DNA of 64,000 nt. Source: JAFGVL01 sp963663245 (lineage in GTDB: Bacteria > Bacteroidota > Bacteroidia > Bacteroidales > Paludibacteraceae). The notes under the pieces were generated by a model. That model saw only the letters and a list, made by a program, of their open reading frames with translations. It searched no databases and was not told the origin of the DNA. The position numbers and the translations under genes were made by a program. Each line of letters starts with the position of its first letter. The first letter of the stretch is position 1. Location of the stretch: the NCBI GenBank assembly GCA_963663245.1, contig OY760143.1, forward strand, positions 1,736,001-1,800,000, read 5' to 3'. Shown piece after piece: positions 33,870 to 42,674 of this stretch.

Positions 33870-33901
33870 CAGTAGAGACGGAGCGCGCTCCGTCTCTACT
33901 G
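33870..33901. repeat. 32-nt perfect palindrome between xylA and xylE
   Basis: CAGTAGAGACGGAGCG is followed directly by its exact reverse complement, with no loop. It is strikingly G+C-rich for this DNA. There is no T-run, so it resembles a REP/stem-loop element. Its AGAGACG core recurs in the terminator hairpin at 61371-61394. Confidence 0.8.
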
Positions 33902-33913
33902 TTGTATTGTAAA

Positions 33914-35218
33914 TTAAATATACATATTAATCAAAGCCTCATACAATTCTTGTTTTCCACTAATTGGATTGGGTTCTCCACTAGCATGAGCAATATTTCT
34001 TAAGTCTTCTAAAGACAATTTACCTGACTCATATTCGGCTCCTTTACCTGCATCAAATGAGGCATATCTATCAGATAACATTTTCTTATATGCTGAATTA
34101 GAAAGAATTTCATTAGAGATTAATAAGGCTCGTGCAAAAGCATCCATACCAGCAATATGCGCAATAAAAATGTCGTTTAAGTCGGTAGAATTACGTCGTG
34201 TTTTTGCATCGAAATTTACCCCTCCAGTTTTAAAACCACCAGCTTGTTGAATAACCAACATAGACTCTACTAATTCGTAAATATTAATTGGAAACTGGTC
34301 GGTATCCCAGCCATTTTGATAATCTCCACGATTAGCATCAATAGAGCCTAACATATTATTATCGGCTGCCACTTGTAGTTCGTGCTGAAAAGTATGACCT
34401 GCTAAGGTTGCATGGTTCACTTCTATATTCAATTTAAAGTCATTTTCTAAACCATATTCCTTCAAGAAACCAATTACCGTAGCTGCATCAAAATCATATT
34501 GATGTTTACTCGGTTCCATAGGTTTTGGCTCTATATAAAAACAGCCTTTAAACCCTTGTTTACGAGCATAATCACGCGCCATAGCTAAAAAGTGACCCAT
34601 ATGGTCTAATTCGCGTTTCATATTAGTATTTAAGAGGCTCATATAACCTTCTCTACCGCCCCAAAACACATAACCCTCGCCACCTAAGGTAATGGTTGCA
34701 TCAATAGCATTTTTCACTTGCGTACCTGCATGTGCTAACACATTAAAATCTGGGTTGGTTGATGCGCCATTCATATAGCGTGCATTAGAAAAAACATTGG
34801 CAGTACCCCATAATAATTTTACGCCAGATGCAGCTTGTTTTTCCTTCGCATAATCGACTATGCTTTGTAAGTTCTTTTCGTATTCAGACAAACTATTTCC
34901 TTCTGAAGCAATATCAGTATCATGAAAACAATAATAAGGCACTCCTAGTTTTGTTATAAATTCAAAAGCTGCATCCATTTTTTCCTTGGAGTTTTGCCAA
35001 GGGAAATTTTTAGTCGCACCTCCAAAAGGGTCGCCTCCATCGCCACAGAAGGTATGCCAGTAACAGACAGCAAAGCGCATATACTCTTTCATGGTTTTAC
35101 CATTTACTAGCTGATTTTCGTCATAATACCTAAATGCTAAAGGATTCTTGCTTTCTTTTCCTTCATACTTAATTTTATCTATTCCTTTAAAATACTCTTT
35201 GTTTCCTAAGGTTACCAT
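33914..35218 (-). CDS. xylA: Xylose isomerase
   Basis: 434 residues. Converts D-xylose to D-xylulose in the cytoplasm. Family signatures are CYWHTFCGDGGDPFG, YCFHDTDIASEG (catalytic His/Asp), VFWGGREGY, IEPKPMEPSKHQYDFD (metal Glu) and IEVNHATLAGHTFQHEL, then LGSIDANRGDYQNGWDTDQF with the remaining metal ligands. The length matches the class II enzymes (about 435-440). It lies 20 nt downstream of the pectate lyase gene and upstream of the transporter. Confidence 0.97.
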   Translation of the reverse strand: MVTLGNKEYFKGIDKIKYEGKESKNPLAFRYYDENQLVNGKTMKEYMRFAVCYWHTFCGDGGDPFGGATKNFPWQNSKEKMDAAFEFITKLGVPYYCFHDTDIASEGNSLSEYEKNLQSIVDYAKEKQAASGVKLLWGTANVFSNARYMNGASTNPDFNVLAHAGTQVKNAIDATITLGGEGYVFWGGREGYMSLLNTNMKRELDHMGHFLAMARDYARKQGFKGCFYIEPKPMEPSKHQYDFDAATVIGFLKEYGLENDFKLNIEVNHATLAGHTFQHELQVAADNNMLGSIDANRGDYQNGWDTDQFPINIYELVESMLVIQQAGGFKTGGVNFDAKTRRNSTDLNDIFIAHIAGMDAFARALLISNEILSNSAYKKMLSDRYASFDAGKGAEYESGKLSLEDLRNIAHASGEPNPISGKQELYEALINMYI

Positions 35219-35238
35219 ATTATGCTGATTTGATTTAT

Positions 35239-36816
35239 TTATTCGCTTATTTGTTCAACTCTATTTTGATTATCAATTATTCTTTTCACTAGACTATTTA
35301 AATAGACCTCAACATTTGTGTACTGTTTATCTAAGGCAATTGCTATTCCGTCTGTTTTATCATTCTTATTTAAACCCTTAGCATCTTCCCAAGCATCAGG
35401 CATTCCATCACTGTCTGTATCTATGGGTGCTTCCAAACTAATTAATGCTGGCCATGCACTCCAAGTAGCATCAGCACCCTTTGGTTTTAAATCATTTTGG
35501 CTGTCGATAAGTCCCTGCTTAGGATATCCTTTGTTCTTCTTTTTCATCACTGTTTCGTCTGAATTCAATACCTCTCCTCCTCCATTACGAGGAGATAAAC
35601 CACGAAAAGCAGCCACTCGATTAACTGTTTCAGCAACTATTCTTGTATCAATGATATCCCTATTTAATGAACATCCGCCATAAGTCAACACTAAACCATA
35701 AGCTTGTTTTGCAGTATGTGTTGTTACCGTATCTGTTGGAAATGGGCGAATTACTTTTAAGCTATCTTTTGTTTCTTGTGACAACTCCCCATACCTTTTA
35801 TTAAATTGATTATAAACACCATATGTCCAATTATCAGCCGTTGCCTTTGCTGGAAACTCACCACTTTTAGCATCTACTACATTACCTGTAATATAAAATT
35901 TGCCCCAAATATCCTTAGCTCCTTCTCTCCTTTTTTTATCTTTTTCCAACTTATCTATCGATATAATCGCAGATGACTTACTCTTATCTCCTGATGGAGA
36001 AGCTGGGCCTAACTTATAATAACAGTTTACAATATTTACATTCATGGCTTCTCCTCCATAACATGTTTTATTTCCCCAATTATAAATTACATTGTTACGC
36101 ATATCTACATAATCGCTCGTTGCTGAAGTTGCACCACCTAAACGTGGATTTCTACTATCATGGTGAGCTAACAGGTTATGATGAAAACTAGCATATTTAC
36201 CACCCCAAATACCTCCATAACCATGGGATCCTTTCGGATGACAAGACATGCGCATACTCTCTGTTATAAAAGACCATTGAAGCGTAAAATTCTCATTCAT
36301 ATAGAAGGAAACACATTCATCTGAACTCCAACTAACAGAACAGTGATCTACAATGATATTCTTTTGAAATCGGCCACCAAATGCATCTGCACCACCAATT
36401 TCTTCACCGTTGATATCTCCCATACGAAAACGTATAAAACGCACAATAACATTATTCGAGGCTACATCAACTGGAAAACCAGCAATACAAATACCTCCGC
36501 CTGGGGCGGATTGTCCTAAAATACTTACATTCCCATATTTAATTTTTAGTTTCTTTTTAAGAAAAATAGTTCCACTTACTTTAAATAAAATAATACGAGG
36601 TTTATTCATTCGTTCATCCTCTAAAGCATAACGCAAACAACCTATAGAATCTTTATGATCTTCCAAGGTAGTTACATGATACACTTCTCCTCCACGACCA
36701 CCAGTGGTATATCTACCATGACCTTCAGCCCCTGGGAAGGCTATTAATCTATTATCATTAGCCATAGCATTTATTGCCAATAAAGCCAATATTAGAAAAC
36801 TTAGATTTCTTTTCAT
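35239..36816 (-). CDS. Secreted pectate lyase, PL1-like
   Basis: 525 residues with a signal peptide (KRNLSFLILALLAINAMA). The hallmark N-terminus AFPGAEGHGRYTTGGRGG is followed by VYHVTTLEDH, a beta-helix with VRFIRFRMGD, NIIVDHCSVSWSSDEC and HHNLLAHHDSRNPRLGG (Arg of the lyase site). Near the C-terminus a DTDSDGMPDAWED Ca2+-binding-like motif precedes the tail. It cleaves polygalacturonate by beta-elimination outside the cytoplasm. It has no T9SS domain, so it is probably periplasmic or lipid-independent surface protein. It sits between xylB and xylA, 1 nt from the xylB stop. Confidence 0.88.
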   Translation of the reverse strand: MKRNLSFLILALLAINAMANDNRLIAFPGAEGHGRYTTGGRGGEVYHVTTLEDHKDSIGCLRYALEDERMNKPRIILFKVSGTIFLKKKLKIKYGNVSILGQSAPGGGICIAGFPVDVASNNVIVRFIRFRMGDINGEEIGGADAFGGRFQKNIIVDHCSVSWSSDECVSFYMNENFTLQWSFITESMRMSCHPKGSHGYGGIWGGKYASFHHNLLAHHDSRNPRLGGATSATSDYVDMRNNVIYNWGNKTCYGGEAMNVNIVNCYYKLGPASPSGDKSKSSAIISIDKLEKDKKRREGAKDIWGKFYITGNVVDAKSGEFPAKATADNWTYGVYNQFNKRYGELSQETKDSLKVIRPFPTDTVTTHTAKQAYGLVLTYGGCSLNRDIIDTRIVAETVNRVAAFRGLSPRNGGGEVLNSDETVMKKKNKGYPKQGLIDSQNDLKPKGADATWSAWPALISLEAPIDTDSDGMPDAWEDAKGLNKNDKTDGIAIALDKQYTNVEVYLNSLVKRIIDNQNRVEQISE

Positions 36817-36817
36817 T

Positions 36818-38299
36818 TTACATGTGTTTATTTAGTAAGTTTAACCATTTATTATAAGCTTCTTTTGTTTGTTCTATATCGCTCTCTATAGGATAAATCT
36901 CTTTCATCTTTTTCAAGCTACTGAAAGCTTCTACTGCATCTTTATATATACCTGCGCCAATACCTGCTCCTTTAGCTGCACCTACAGCTCCATCTGTATC
37001 ATATAATTGAATGGTTGCACCACTAATGTTAGCCAGAGTTTGAGCAAACAAAGGACTTAGAAACATATTGGCATGAGCAGCACGAATAATCTTCGTATCA
37101 ATACCCACTTGCTGCATAATTTTTATTCCATATTTGAAGGTAAAAACAATTCCTTCTTGTGCAGCTCTAGCCATATCTGCATTAGTCTGCCTATTGAAGT
37201 TTATTCCTTCCATAACACAACCGATATCTTTATTCTCTAATACACGTTCAGCTCCATTTCCAAAAGGCAATATAGAAATTTCATTAGACCCTATTGGTGA
37301 AGTGCTAGCTAATTCATTAATTTCAGTATAGGTTTTCCCAGCTAAAACATTTTTTCTAATCCAAGAATTAAGAATACCTGTGCCGTTAATACAGAGCATT
37401 ACTCCTATTCGAGTTAGTTCTTCAGTATGGTTAACATGTGCAAAAGAATTGACTCTCGACTGAGGATCGTATTTTACCTCATCACTAATGCCATACACTA
37501 CACCAGAAGTGCCAGCTGTGGCAGCAACTTCGCCTGGATTAAGTACATTTAGCGACAAGGCATTGTTCGCTTGGTCGCCTGCTCTATAAGCTATAGGCGT
37601 TCCTTCTTGCAAGCCTAATTCTTTTGCAGCTACTACTGTTACTTCTCCTTGTAATGAGAACGTTGGATGTATGCTTGGATAAATTGATTTATCAAAAGCA
37701 AAAGCATTTAGAATATCTTCTGAAATAGTATTCGATATAAAATCCCAAGCAATACCTTCAGATATACCAGATGGTGTTGTAATAATTTCATCTGTTAAAC
37801 GCATGGCGATATATTCTCCCGGCAACATAATTTTATGAATACGAGCAAACAGATCGGGCTCATGCTCTTTTACCCATGCTAATTTCGAAGCAGTAAAGTT
37901 ACCAGGAGAGTTTAATAAATGAGATAAGCATTTTTCTTCGCCTATCGTTTCAAATACCCTTTTACCATAGGGAACGGCTCTACTATCGCACCAAATAATG
38001 GATGGACGCAAAACCTCCAATTTTTTATCAACCAACACTAAACCATGCATTTGGTATGAAATTCCAATTGCTTTAATATCTTGTTTATCAATATTAGACT
38101 CTTGCAATGCTTCTGCTAAACTTTCCTTTAAATACTTCCACCAATCATCGGGGTTTTGCTCAGCCCAGCCTTGTTTTAAAGAAATTATTTCAGCTTCCTG
38201 TTTAGGGTAAAATGCAGATGCTATGGAGTTTCCTTGCTCTGCATCTACAACTGCTACTTTTACAGAAGAACTACCTATATCTATGCCTAGTAAATACAT
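36818..38299 (-). CDS. xylB: Xylulokinase
   Basis: 493 residues, FGGY carbohydrate kinase. N-terminal ATPase motif LLGIDIGSSSVKVAVVD, xylulokinase features GWAEQNPDDWW and GISYQMHGLVLVD with IIWCDSRAVPYG, and C-terminal GAAKGAGIGAGIY. It phosphorylates D-xylulose to xylulose 5-phosphate, feeding the pentose phosphate pathway. It lies 19 nt after the NUDIX-type regulator and is followed by pectate lyase and xylA. Confidence 0.95.
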   Translation of the reverse strand: MYLLGIDIGSSSVKVAVVDAEQGNSIASAFYPKQEAEIISLKQGWAEQNPDDWWKYLKESLAEALQESNIDKQDIKAIGISYQMHGLVLVDKKLEVLRPSIIWCDSRAVPYGKRVFETIGEEKCLSHLLNSPGNFTASKLAWVKEHEPDLFARIHKIMLPGEYIAMRLTDEIITTPSGISEGIAWDFISNTISEDILNAFAFDKSIYPSIHPTFSLQGEVTVVAAKELGLQEGTPIAYRAGDQANNALSLNVLNPGEVAATAGTSGVVYGISDEVKYDPQSRVNSFAHVNHTEELTRIGVMLCINGTGILNSWIRKNVLAGKTYTEINELASTSPIGSNEISILPFGNGAERVLENKDIGCVMEGINFNRQTNADMARAAQEGIVFTFKYGIKIMQQVGIDTKIIRAAHANMFLSPLFAQTLANISGATIQLYDTDGAVGAAKGAGIGAGIYKDAVEAFSSLKKMKEIYPIESDIEQTKEAYNKWLNLLNKHM

Positions 38300-38318
38300 T
38301 TAAAAGTGGTCTTATTAG

Positions 38319-39059
38319 TTAAAGGAAAAATAAATTCAACTCGCGTTTGTTATTTTTATAGATATCCTCGTTAAACTGATATAGTTTAGCTGGACGATGT
38401 GTGACATCTTGTTCTTTCTTATCACTCTCTATCAAATATGGTAACTTTAGAATTTTCTTTCTAAAATTCCTATTATCAAATTTCTGAGCAAGTATTACTT
38501 CGTAAAGTGATTGCAAAGAGTTTAATGGAAAATACTGTGGTAACAAATGAAATTCTAAGGGTGTAGTTGTTAATTCTTTTTTTAGATGATCATACGCATC
38601 ACATACAATCACATCATGGTCAAAGGCTAAACCGACAGCATCCTTTATTGATACCCACTCTGCTCTATGTTTATCCAATAAGTTGGATTTTGATTCATCA
38701 ATTTTTATCAAAGCATAGAAACTAATTGTAACTACTCGTGTGATAGGTAAATTTGTTTGCTTTTGTAACCACAATAAGTCATTAGGTGACTTAATACGAT
38801 TCGGATTACCATAGACTTGGAATTGCTTCAATGGAATATTACTATCCTCGACCAATTCACCCACAATTGATATTGCTGCATCCTTAAGGTATTCCTCTTC
38901 ATAAATCAATCTACCAGGAAGCTTTAACATACCAGAAGGGAGTTTACTATCCTCTCCTTCTACCTTGTCTCTTCGTTGTACTAATACTTTTAATTGTTTA
39001 TCATCAAAGCCAAAGAGCACACAATCTACAGAGAGGTGCGGAATAAATGTTGGTTTCAT
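38319..39059 (-). CDS. NUDIX-domain transcriptional regulator (NrtR/AraR type)
   Basis: 246 residues. An N-terminal NUDIX fold (VDCVLFGFDDKQLKVLVQRR, then LPGRLIYEEEYLKDAA) whose Nudix box lacks the full GX5EX7REUXEEXGU consensus, so it is likely ligand-binding rather than hydrolytic. A C-terminal winged-helix part (NFRKKILKLPYLIES, VTHRPAKLYQFNEDIY) follows. Bacteroidota use such proteins as sugar-responsive repressors/activators of pentose genes. As first gene of the operon with xylB, pectate lyase, xylA and xylE, it is probably the local xylose regulator (inference). Confidence 0.85.
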   Translation of the reverse strand: MKPTFIPHLSVDCVLFGFDDKQLKVLVQRRDKVEGEDSKLPSGMLKLPGRLIYEEEYLKDAAISIVGELVEDSNIPLKQFQVYGNPNRIKSPNDLLWLQKQTNLPITRVVTISFYALIKIDESKSNLLDKHRAEWVSIKDAVGLAFDHDVIVCDAYDHLKKELTTTPLEFHLLPQYFPLNSLQSLYEVILAQKFDNRNFRKKILKLPYLIESDKKEQDVTHRPAKLYQFNEDIYKNNKRELNLFFL

Positions 39060-39106
39060 AACTGCTCGTTAATGTAAAATATACGCTTTCTTTTTTCACC
39101 ACTAAA

Positions 39107-39135
39107 ATATCCCTAATGATATTCATTAGGGATAT
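39107..39135 (-). terminator. Intrinsic terminator after the pectinesterase gene
   Basis: ATATCCCTAATGA pairs perfectly with TCATTAGGGATAT (13 bp, 3-nt loop). On the minus strand a TTTT stretch follows. It separates the pectinesterase gene from the xylose operon. Confidence 0.8.
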
Positions 39136-39142
39136 TTATATA

Positions 39143-42007
39143 TTACTTTTTAATAATTTTATCTACGTAAACATCTCCATTTTTAGCCATCCCTTTAACA
39201 AGAAAACAACCTGCTTGTAATGATTCGATAGAAATCGAAGCTGAGTCTACTTCTTTCTTAAAAATTGAGTTCCCTGATACAGAAATAAGCTCAACTGATG
39301 AGAATTGATTAGGGTTAAGCAATTCAATATTATTTGAGATTAAGGTTGACACCAAAAAACCCGATTTTATTTTCGTTTCTTTATTACTTGCTAGTAATGA
39401 CGCTGACCTAAAACTTAAAGCTCCGTATTTATTATATGCACTAATACGAAAATCATCAGTAACTTTTGGCAAAGGAGTTGCAGTAAATACAGGGTTCACT
39501 GTATTACCTATCAAAGTATCATTTCTATACACTAAATACCCCACAGCAAAACTAGAAGCAGAAGGCGTAAAGGTTATCGTTCCATCAACAGCAGAGACAG
39601 CTACATTTGTTGGAGCAACTGGAGCAATTGGATAAGCAGAAGGGTTCCAAGAACCGCTAGCCCCATAGTTAAAGACATTATCTACATTTACACGACTCGC
39701 TTCAGTAGTAGTTAATTGACTAGACCAATCTACCCTAGATGATATATCTAAAGCTCCACCTCCATCAGCAGTGCTATTATATTCTCTATAAATAGCATGT
39801 AGATGATTAGTAGGACTTGAAGACCATTTTGTCCAACCTGCAGCAATAATTAAATTATTCTCAAATACACCATTTACATAAGTAGTTTTTGCTGGAGCTT
39901 TCCAAGGTCTTCCAAGGTCAAATTGATTTGTACTTCCAAATCCTAGTGTATCTGCATATGAGAAATTACAATCTTTTAAAACTAATCCAAATTCTTTTTG
40001 AGTATCAGCTGCAGCAGTAATATGATAACCTCCTTTTACGCACTTAATTGTAGAGTTTTCAATTAATGCGGTACCTCCACCAAAAATAAAATCAGTACCT
40101 CCTTGAATAGTACAACCCGTTAAATATTGTCTTGTATTTGCAACTTTAGGATAGTAAGTATCCTGATAGCTATAAAACTTACAGTTCTTTAACACGTGCA
40201 TATCTCCTTTATGTTCCATCGCTACAGATTGTTTATCAGCCTCTGTTCCATTAATATAATCGTAATCATTACGAACAGTAAAATTTTCACCGTAAAAATC
40301 TGCTCCTGAAACTAACATTGTATACGAATTATCAGTCCCTGCACTTGGAGTTGCAGTAGAAGAACATTCGTTCCAAGTAATAATCGTCTTATCAACATCT
40401 TCTCCAATAACACTTATCATATTTTTACTTACTGTAAGTTTCTCTTGATAAATACCTTTCTTAACGTAAATAAGAGTTCTTGATGTTCCTGAAGAGGCAT
40501 CTATAGCTTCTTGAATAGTAGTATAGTCACCACTACCATCTTTTGCCACAACATAATCAAAACTAGCACTTGTATAACCTACTGTATTAAAGCTAAAACT
40601 AGTTCCTGCATAAGCATTACCACAAGTATCTGCAAGACACCCGGCAGGTAAGACAACATTAATTACAGCACTATTTGCTAAATTAGTATAATTAAGACCT
40701 ATTACATTACCATTGTTTGAAAAATAAGCAGGTGCACCATTTATTGTAGGAACTGCTGTAGATGGCAATACTATTTCATCAAAAGTAAAATTAATACTTC
40801 CACTAATTGGTTGATCTATTGCTAAATTAGCTACCGACTGTGTACTTAAAACTGGTGCAATAGCATCTCTATCTCCAGTATTATATGTTAAATTAACATC
40901 AGCAGCTAACTGATTTCCTGAAAAATCTACAATAAATGAGTCTGGCACGATCAAAGTATTTGCTGTATTATAAGGTAATCCTGTATAACTAATAACAAGC
41001 ACATTATTTGAAGCAGTAGCTTCTACAGTTGCTCCATTAAAAGACACTTCTCCTTTATTAATAACAATAGGCTCATCAAATGTCAAGTATATTATTCTTG
41101 CTGTTTCCCCTAAATCTGAAACATGTATAGAAGAACCATCTACCTTTGATGCTGATTGATATATAGGAGGTGTATTGTCTAATTGGTATGGAATTGAAAT
41201 TTCGGAGGCAATTAATGTCCCTGCCAAATCTTTCAAAAAATTTGCTGGAATAACTAATGGATTTGTTGCGTCAGTAAAACCACTATACCCTAACACTAAA
41301 GTATTTGCCTTAAAACTCACACCTGGCATTGTGGCATTACCAATAGTTGGCCAAGCAGGGAAATTCAATGTTAACAGTTCATCAAATTGAAGTACAATAG
41401 GACCAGTTGCTGGCAAATTAGAATTAGCAGCAGGGTTTACAGAAACAAGAACTGGTCCTGCAGTAGCACCTGTAGCTTCATCAACATGATCATAAGCACT
41501 TACACCATAAAACCAACATGCAAATGGGAATACAAAACGTATATGAAGAGCACTCTTTACAATGACATTAGTAGGAGACCACGTAACATCTGCATTAGAA
41601 ATCAAGCTAATTTCTTCAGCATCTGCAAAACTGGTTCCATCTAAAGAATATTGTACTTTTATAAGAGCATCTTTACTAGTACTGCCATTTTGGAGTGCTA
41701 AATTTATTTGGCCAAGACTGGAAAATTCTGATATTGTAACTGAGGTGCACTTAGTAGCACCAGAATATCCTTGTTTTGCACTTCTAGTTGGATCTACTGT
41801 ACTAATACCATCTACTGTAACAGTTTGGTTTGCTGTACCTACATTTGATTCAACAAATGTGCCTGTAGTTGCGGTAGTCCAAGATGCACTAGCATTGTTA
41901 AAATCAAATAACAGTGAGTTTCCATACGTACCTTGTGCACTAATATTCACAAACAAAAGACTGCTAAATAGCATTCCCATACAAATTTTAAGTAAAGACT
42001 TTTTCAT
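39143..42007 (-). CDS. Secreted pectinesterase (CE8) with Ig-like domains and T9SS sorting domain
   Basis: 954 residues. The signal peptide ends near FVNISA. A concanavalin-like or jelly-roll region and three Ig-like (Big_5-type) units follow, with repeated FDE motifs such as IVLQFDELLTLNFP and IYLTFDEPIVIN. A CE8 pectin methylesterase domain starts near residue 487 (VAKDGSGDYTTIQEAI). It has the catalytic pair in YSYQDTYY (near 617) and GGTDFIFGGG (near 636) plus DLGRPWK (near 698). A fibronectin-like stretch and a T9SS type A tail (VELISVSGNSIFKKE, GCFLVKGMAK) finish it. It removes methyl esters from pectin at the cell surface, preparing it for the pectate lyase encoded nearby. Confidence 0.93.
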   Translation of the reverse strand: MKKSLLKICMGMLFSSLLFVNISAQGTYGNSLLFDFNNASASWTTATTGTFVESNVGTANQTVTVDGISTVDPTRSAKQGYSGATKCTSVTISEFSSLGQINLALQNGSTSKDALIKVQYSLDGTSFADAEEISLISNADVTWSPTNVIVKSALHIRFVFPFACWFYGVSAYDHVDEATGATAGPVLVSVNPAANSNLPATGPIVLQFDELLTLNFPAWPTIGNATMPGVSFKANTLVLGYSGFTDATNPLVIPANFLKDLAGTLIASEISIPYQLDNTPPIYQSASKVDGSSIHVSDLGETARIIYLTFDEPIVINKGEVSFNGATVEATASNNVLVISYTGLPYNTANTLIVPDSFIVDFSGNQLAADVNLTYNTGDRDAIAPVLSTQSVANLAIDQPISGSINFTFDEIVLPSTAVPTINGAPAYFSNNGNVIGLNYTNLANSAVINVVLPAGCLADTCGNAYAGTSFSFNTVGYTSASFDYVVAKDGSGDYTTIQEAIDASSGTSRTLIYVKKGIYQEKLTVSKNMISVIGEDVDKTIITWNECSSTATPSAGTDNSYTMLVSGADFYGENFTVRNDYDYINGTEADKQSVAMEHKGDMHVLKNCKFYSYQDTYYPKVANTRQYLTGCTIQGGTDFIFGGGTALIENSTIKCVKGGYHITAAADTQKEFGLVLKDCNFSYADTLGFGSTNQFDLGRPWKAPAKTTYVNGVFENNLIIAAGWTKWSSSPTNHLHAIYREYNSTADGGGALDISSRVDWSSQLTTTEASRVNVDNVFNYGASGSWNPSAYPIAPVAPTNVAVSAVDGTITFTPSASSFAVGYLVYRNDTLIGNTVNPVFTATPLPKVTDDFRISAYNKYGALSFRSASLLASNKETKIKSGFLVSTLISNNIELLNPNQFSSVELISVSGNSIFKKEVDSASISIESLQAGCFLVKGMAKNGDVYVDKIIKK

Positions 42008-42033
42008 ATTCGATATTTATAATTAATTAATAT

Positions 42034-42041
42034 ACGAAAGT
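42034..42041 (-). promoter_or_regulatory. -7 promoter-like box for the pectinesterase
   Basis: The minus strand reads TACTTTCG, one base from TAnnTTTG, 27 nt before the ATG. Weak but well placed. Confidence 0.35.
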
Positions 42042-42160
42042 AAAACTTTTTAATCAAACTAACAACAAATTACCACATTGCTTTACGTAAAATATACAAT
42101 ATCTATTAATTATAAGACGAAGAACTTTTCAACACAATTATTTCTTTTAATAAAAAATTG

Positions 42161-42168
42161 TATTTTTG
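42161..42168 (+). promoter_or_regulatory. -7 promoter box for the DUF5606 gene
   Basis: TATTTTTG, 31 nt before ATG 42200, matches TAnnTTTG. Confidence 0.5.
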
Positions 42169-42199
42169 TATTTATAATAAAACATAAATAACACTATTC

Positions 42200-42607
42200 A
42201 TGCTTAAAGACATTCTATCTATATCTGGAAAATCAGGCTTATTCAAACTAGTATCACAAGGAAAAAATATGCTAATTGTTGAATCATTAATTGACAAAAA
42301 ACGTCAACCAGCTTACTCTCATGAAAAAGTTGTATCATTAGCTGATGTTGCTATCTTTACAGAGACAGAAGAAAAACCTTTAGCTGAGGTATTAACATTA
42401 ATCAAAGAAAAAGAAGCTAGTAAAAAAGTTAGCATTGATTTAAAAGCAGGTAACGAAGTTTTAAGGAACTATTTTGCTGAAATACTTCCAGATTTTGATA
42501 GAGAAAGAGTATACCCGTCAGACATCAAGAAATTAATCTCTTGGTATAATCTTTTAGTAGAATGTAAACTGACTGACTTTAAAGTAGAGGAAGAAAAAGA
42601 AGCTTAA
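42200..42607 (+). CDS. DUF5606-type protein, conserved in Bacteroidota
   Basis: 135 residues. The N-terminal segment LKDILSISGKSGLFKLVSQ, followed by NMLIVESLIDKKR and VVSLADVAIFTE, is the pattern I associate with DUF5606. It looks like a small SH3-like beta domain. The C-terminal half is helical and acidic (NYFAEILPDFDRERVYPSDI). No signal peptide or membrane segment, so cytoplasmic. Function unknown. Monocistronic: own promoter box and a perfect palindromic terminator shared with nqrF. Confidence 0.75.
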   Translation: MLKDILSISGKSGLFKLVSQGKNMLIVESLIDKKRQPAYSHEKVVSLADVAIFTETEEKPLAEVLTLIKEKEASKKVSIDLKAGNEVLRNYFAEILPDFDRERVYPSDIKKLISWYNLLVECKLTDFKVEEEKEA

Positions 42608-42626
42608 ACTATATTTATCTCATAAT

Positions 42627-42660
42627 AAAAAATCCCTAATCAATTGATTAGGGATTTTTT
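42627..42660. terminator. Bidirectional terminator between the DUF5606 gene and nqrF
   Basis: A 34-nt perfect palindrome: AAAAAATCCCTAATCAA followed directly by its reverse complement. It has A- and T-runs on both flanks and so can terminate both convergent genes. Confidence 0.9.
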
Positions 42661-42674
42661 ATTATATAATTTCT

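Noticed and set aside
41562..42026. 154-codon plus-strand open frame opposite the pectinesterase N-terminus
   Set aside because: It overlaps the signal peptide and first domain of a well-supported gene and has no recognisable protein features.
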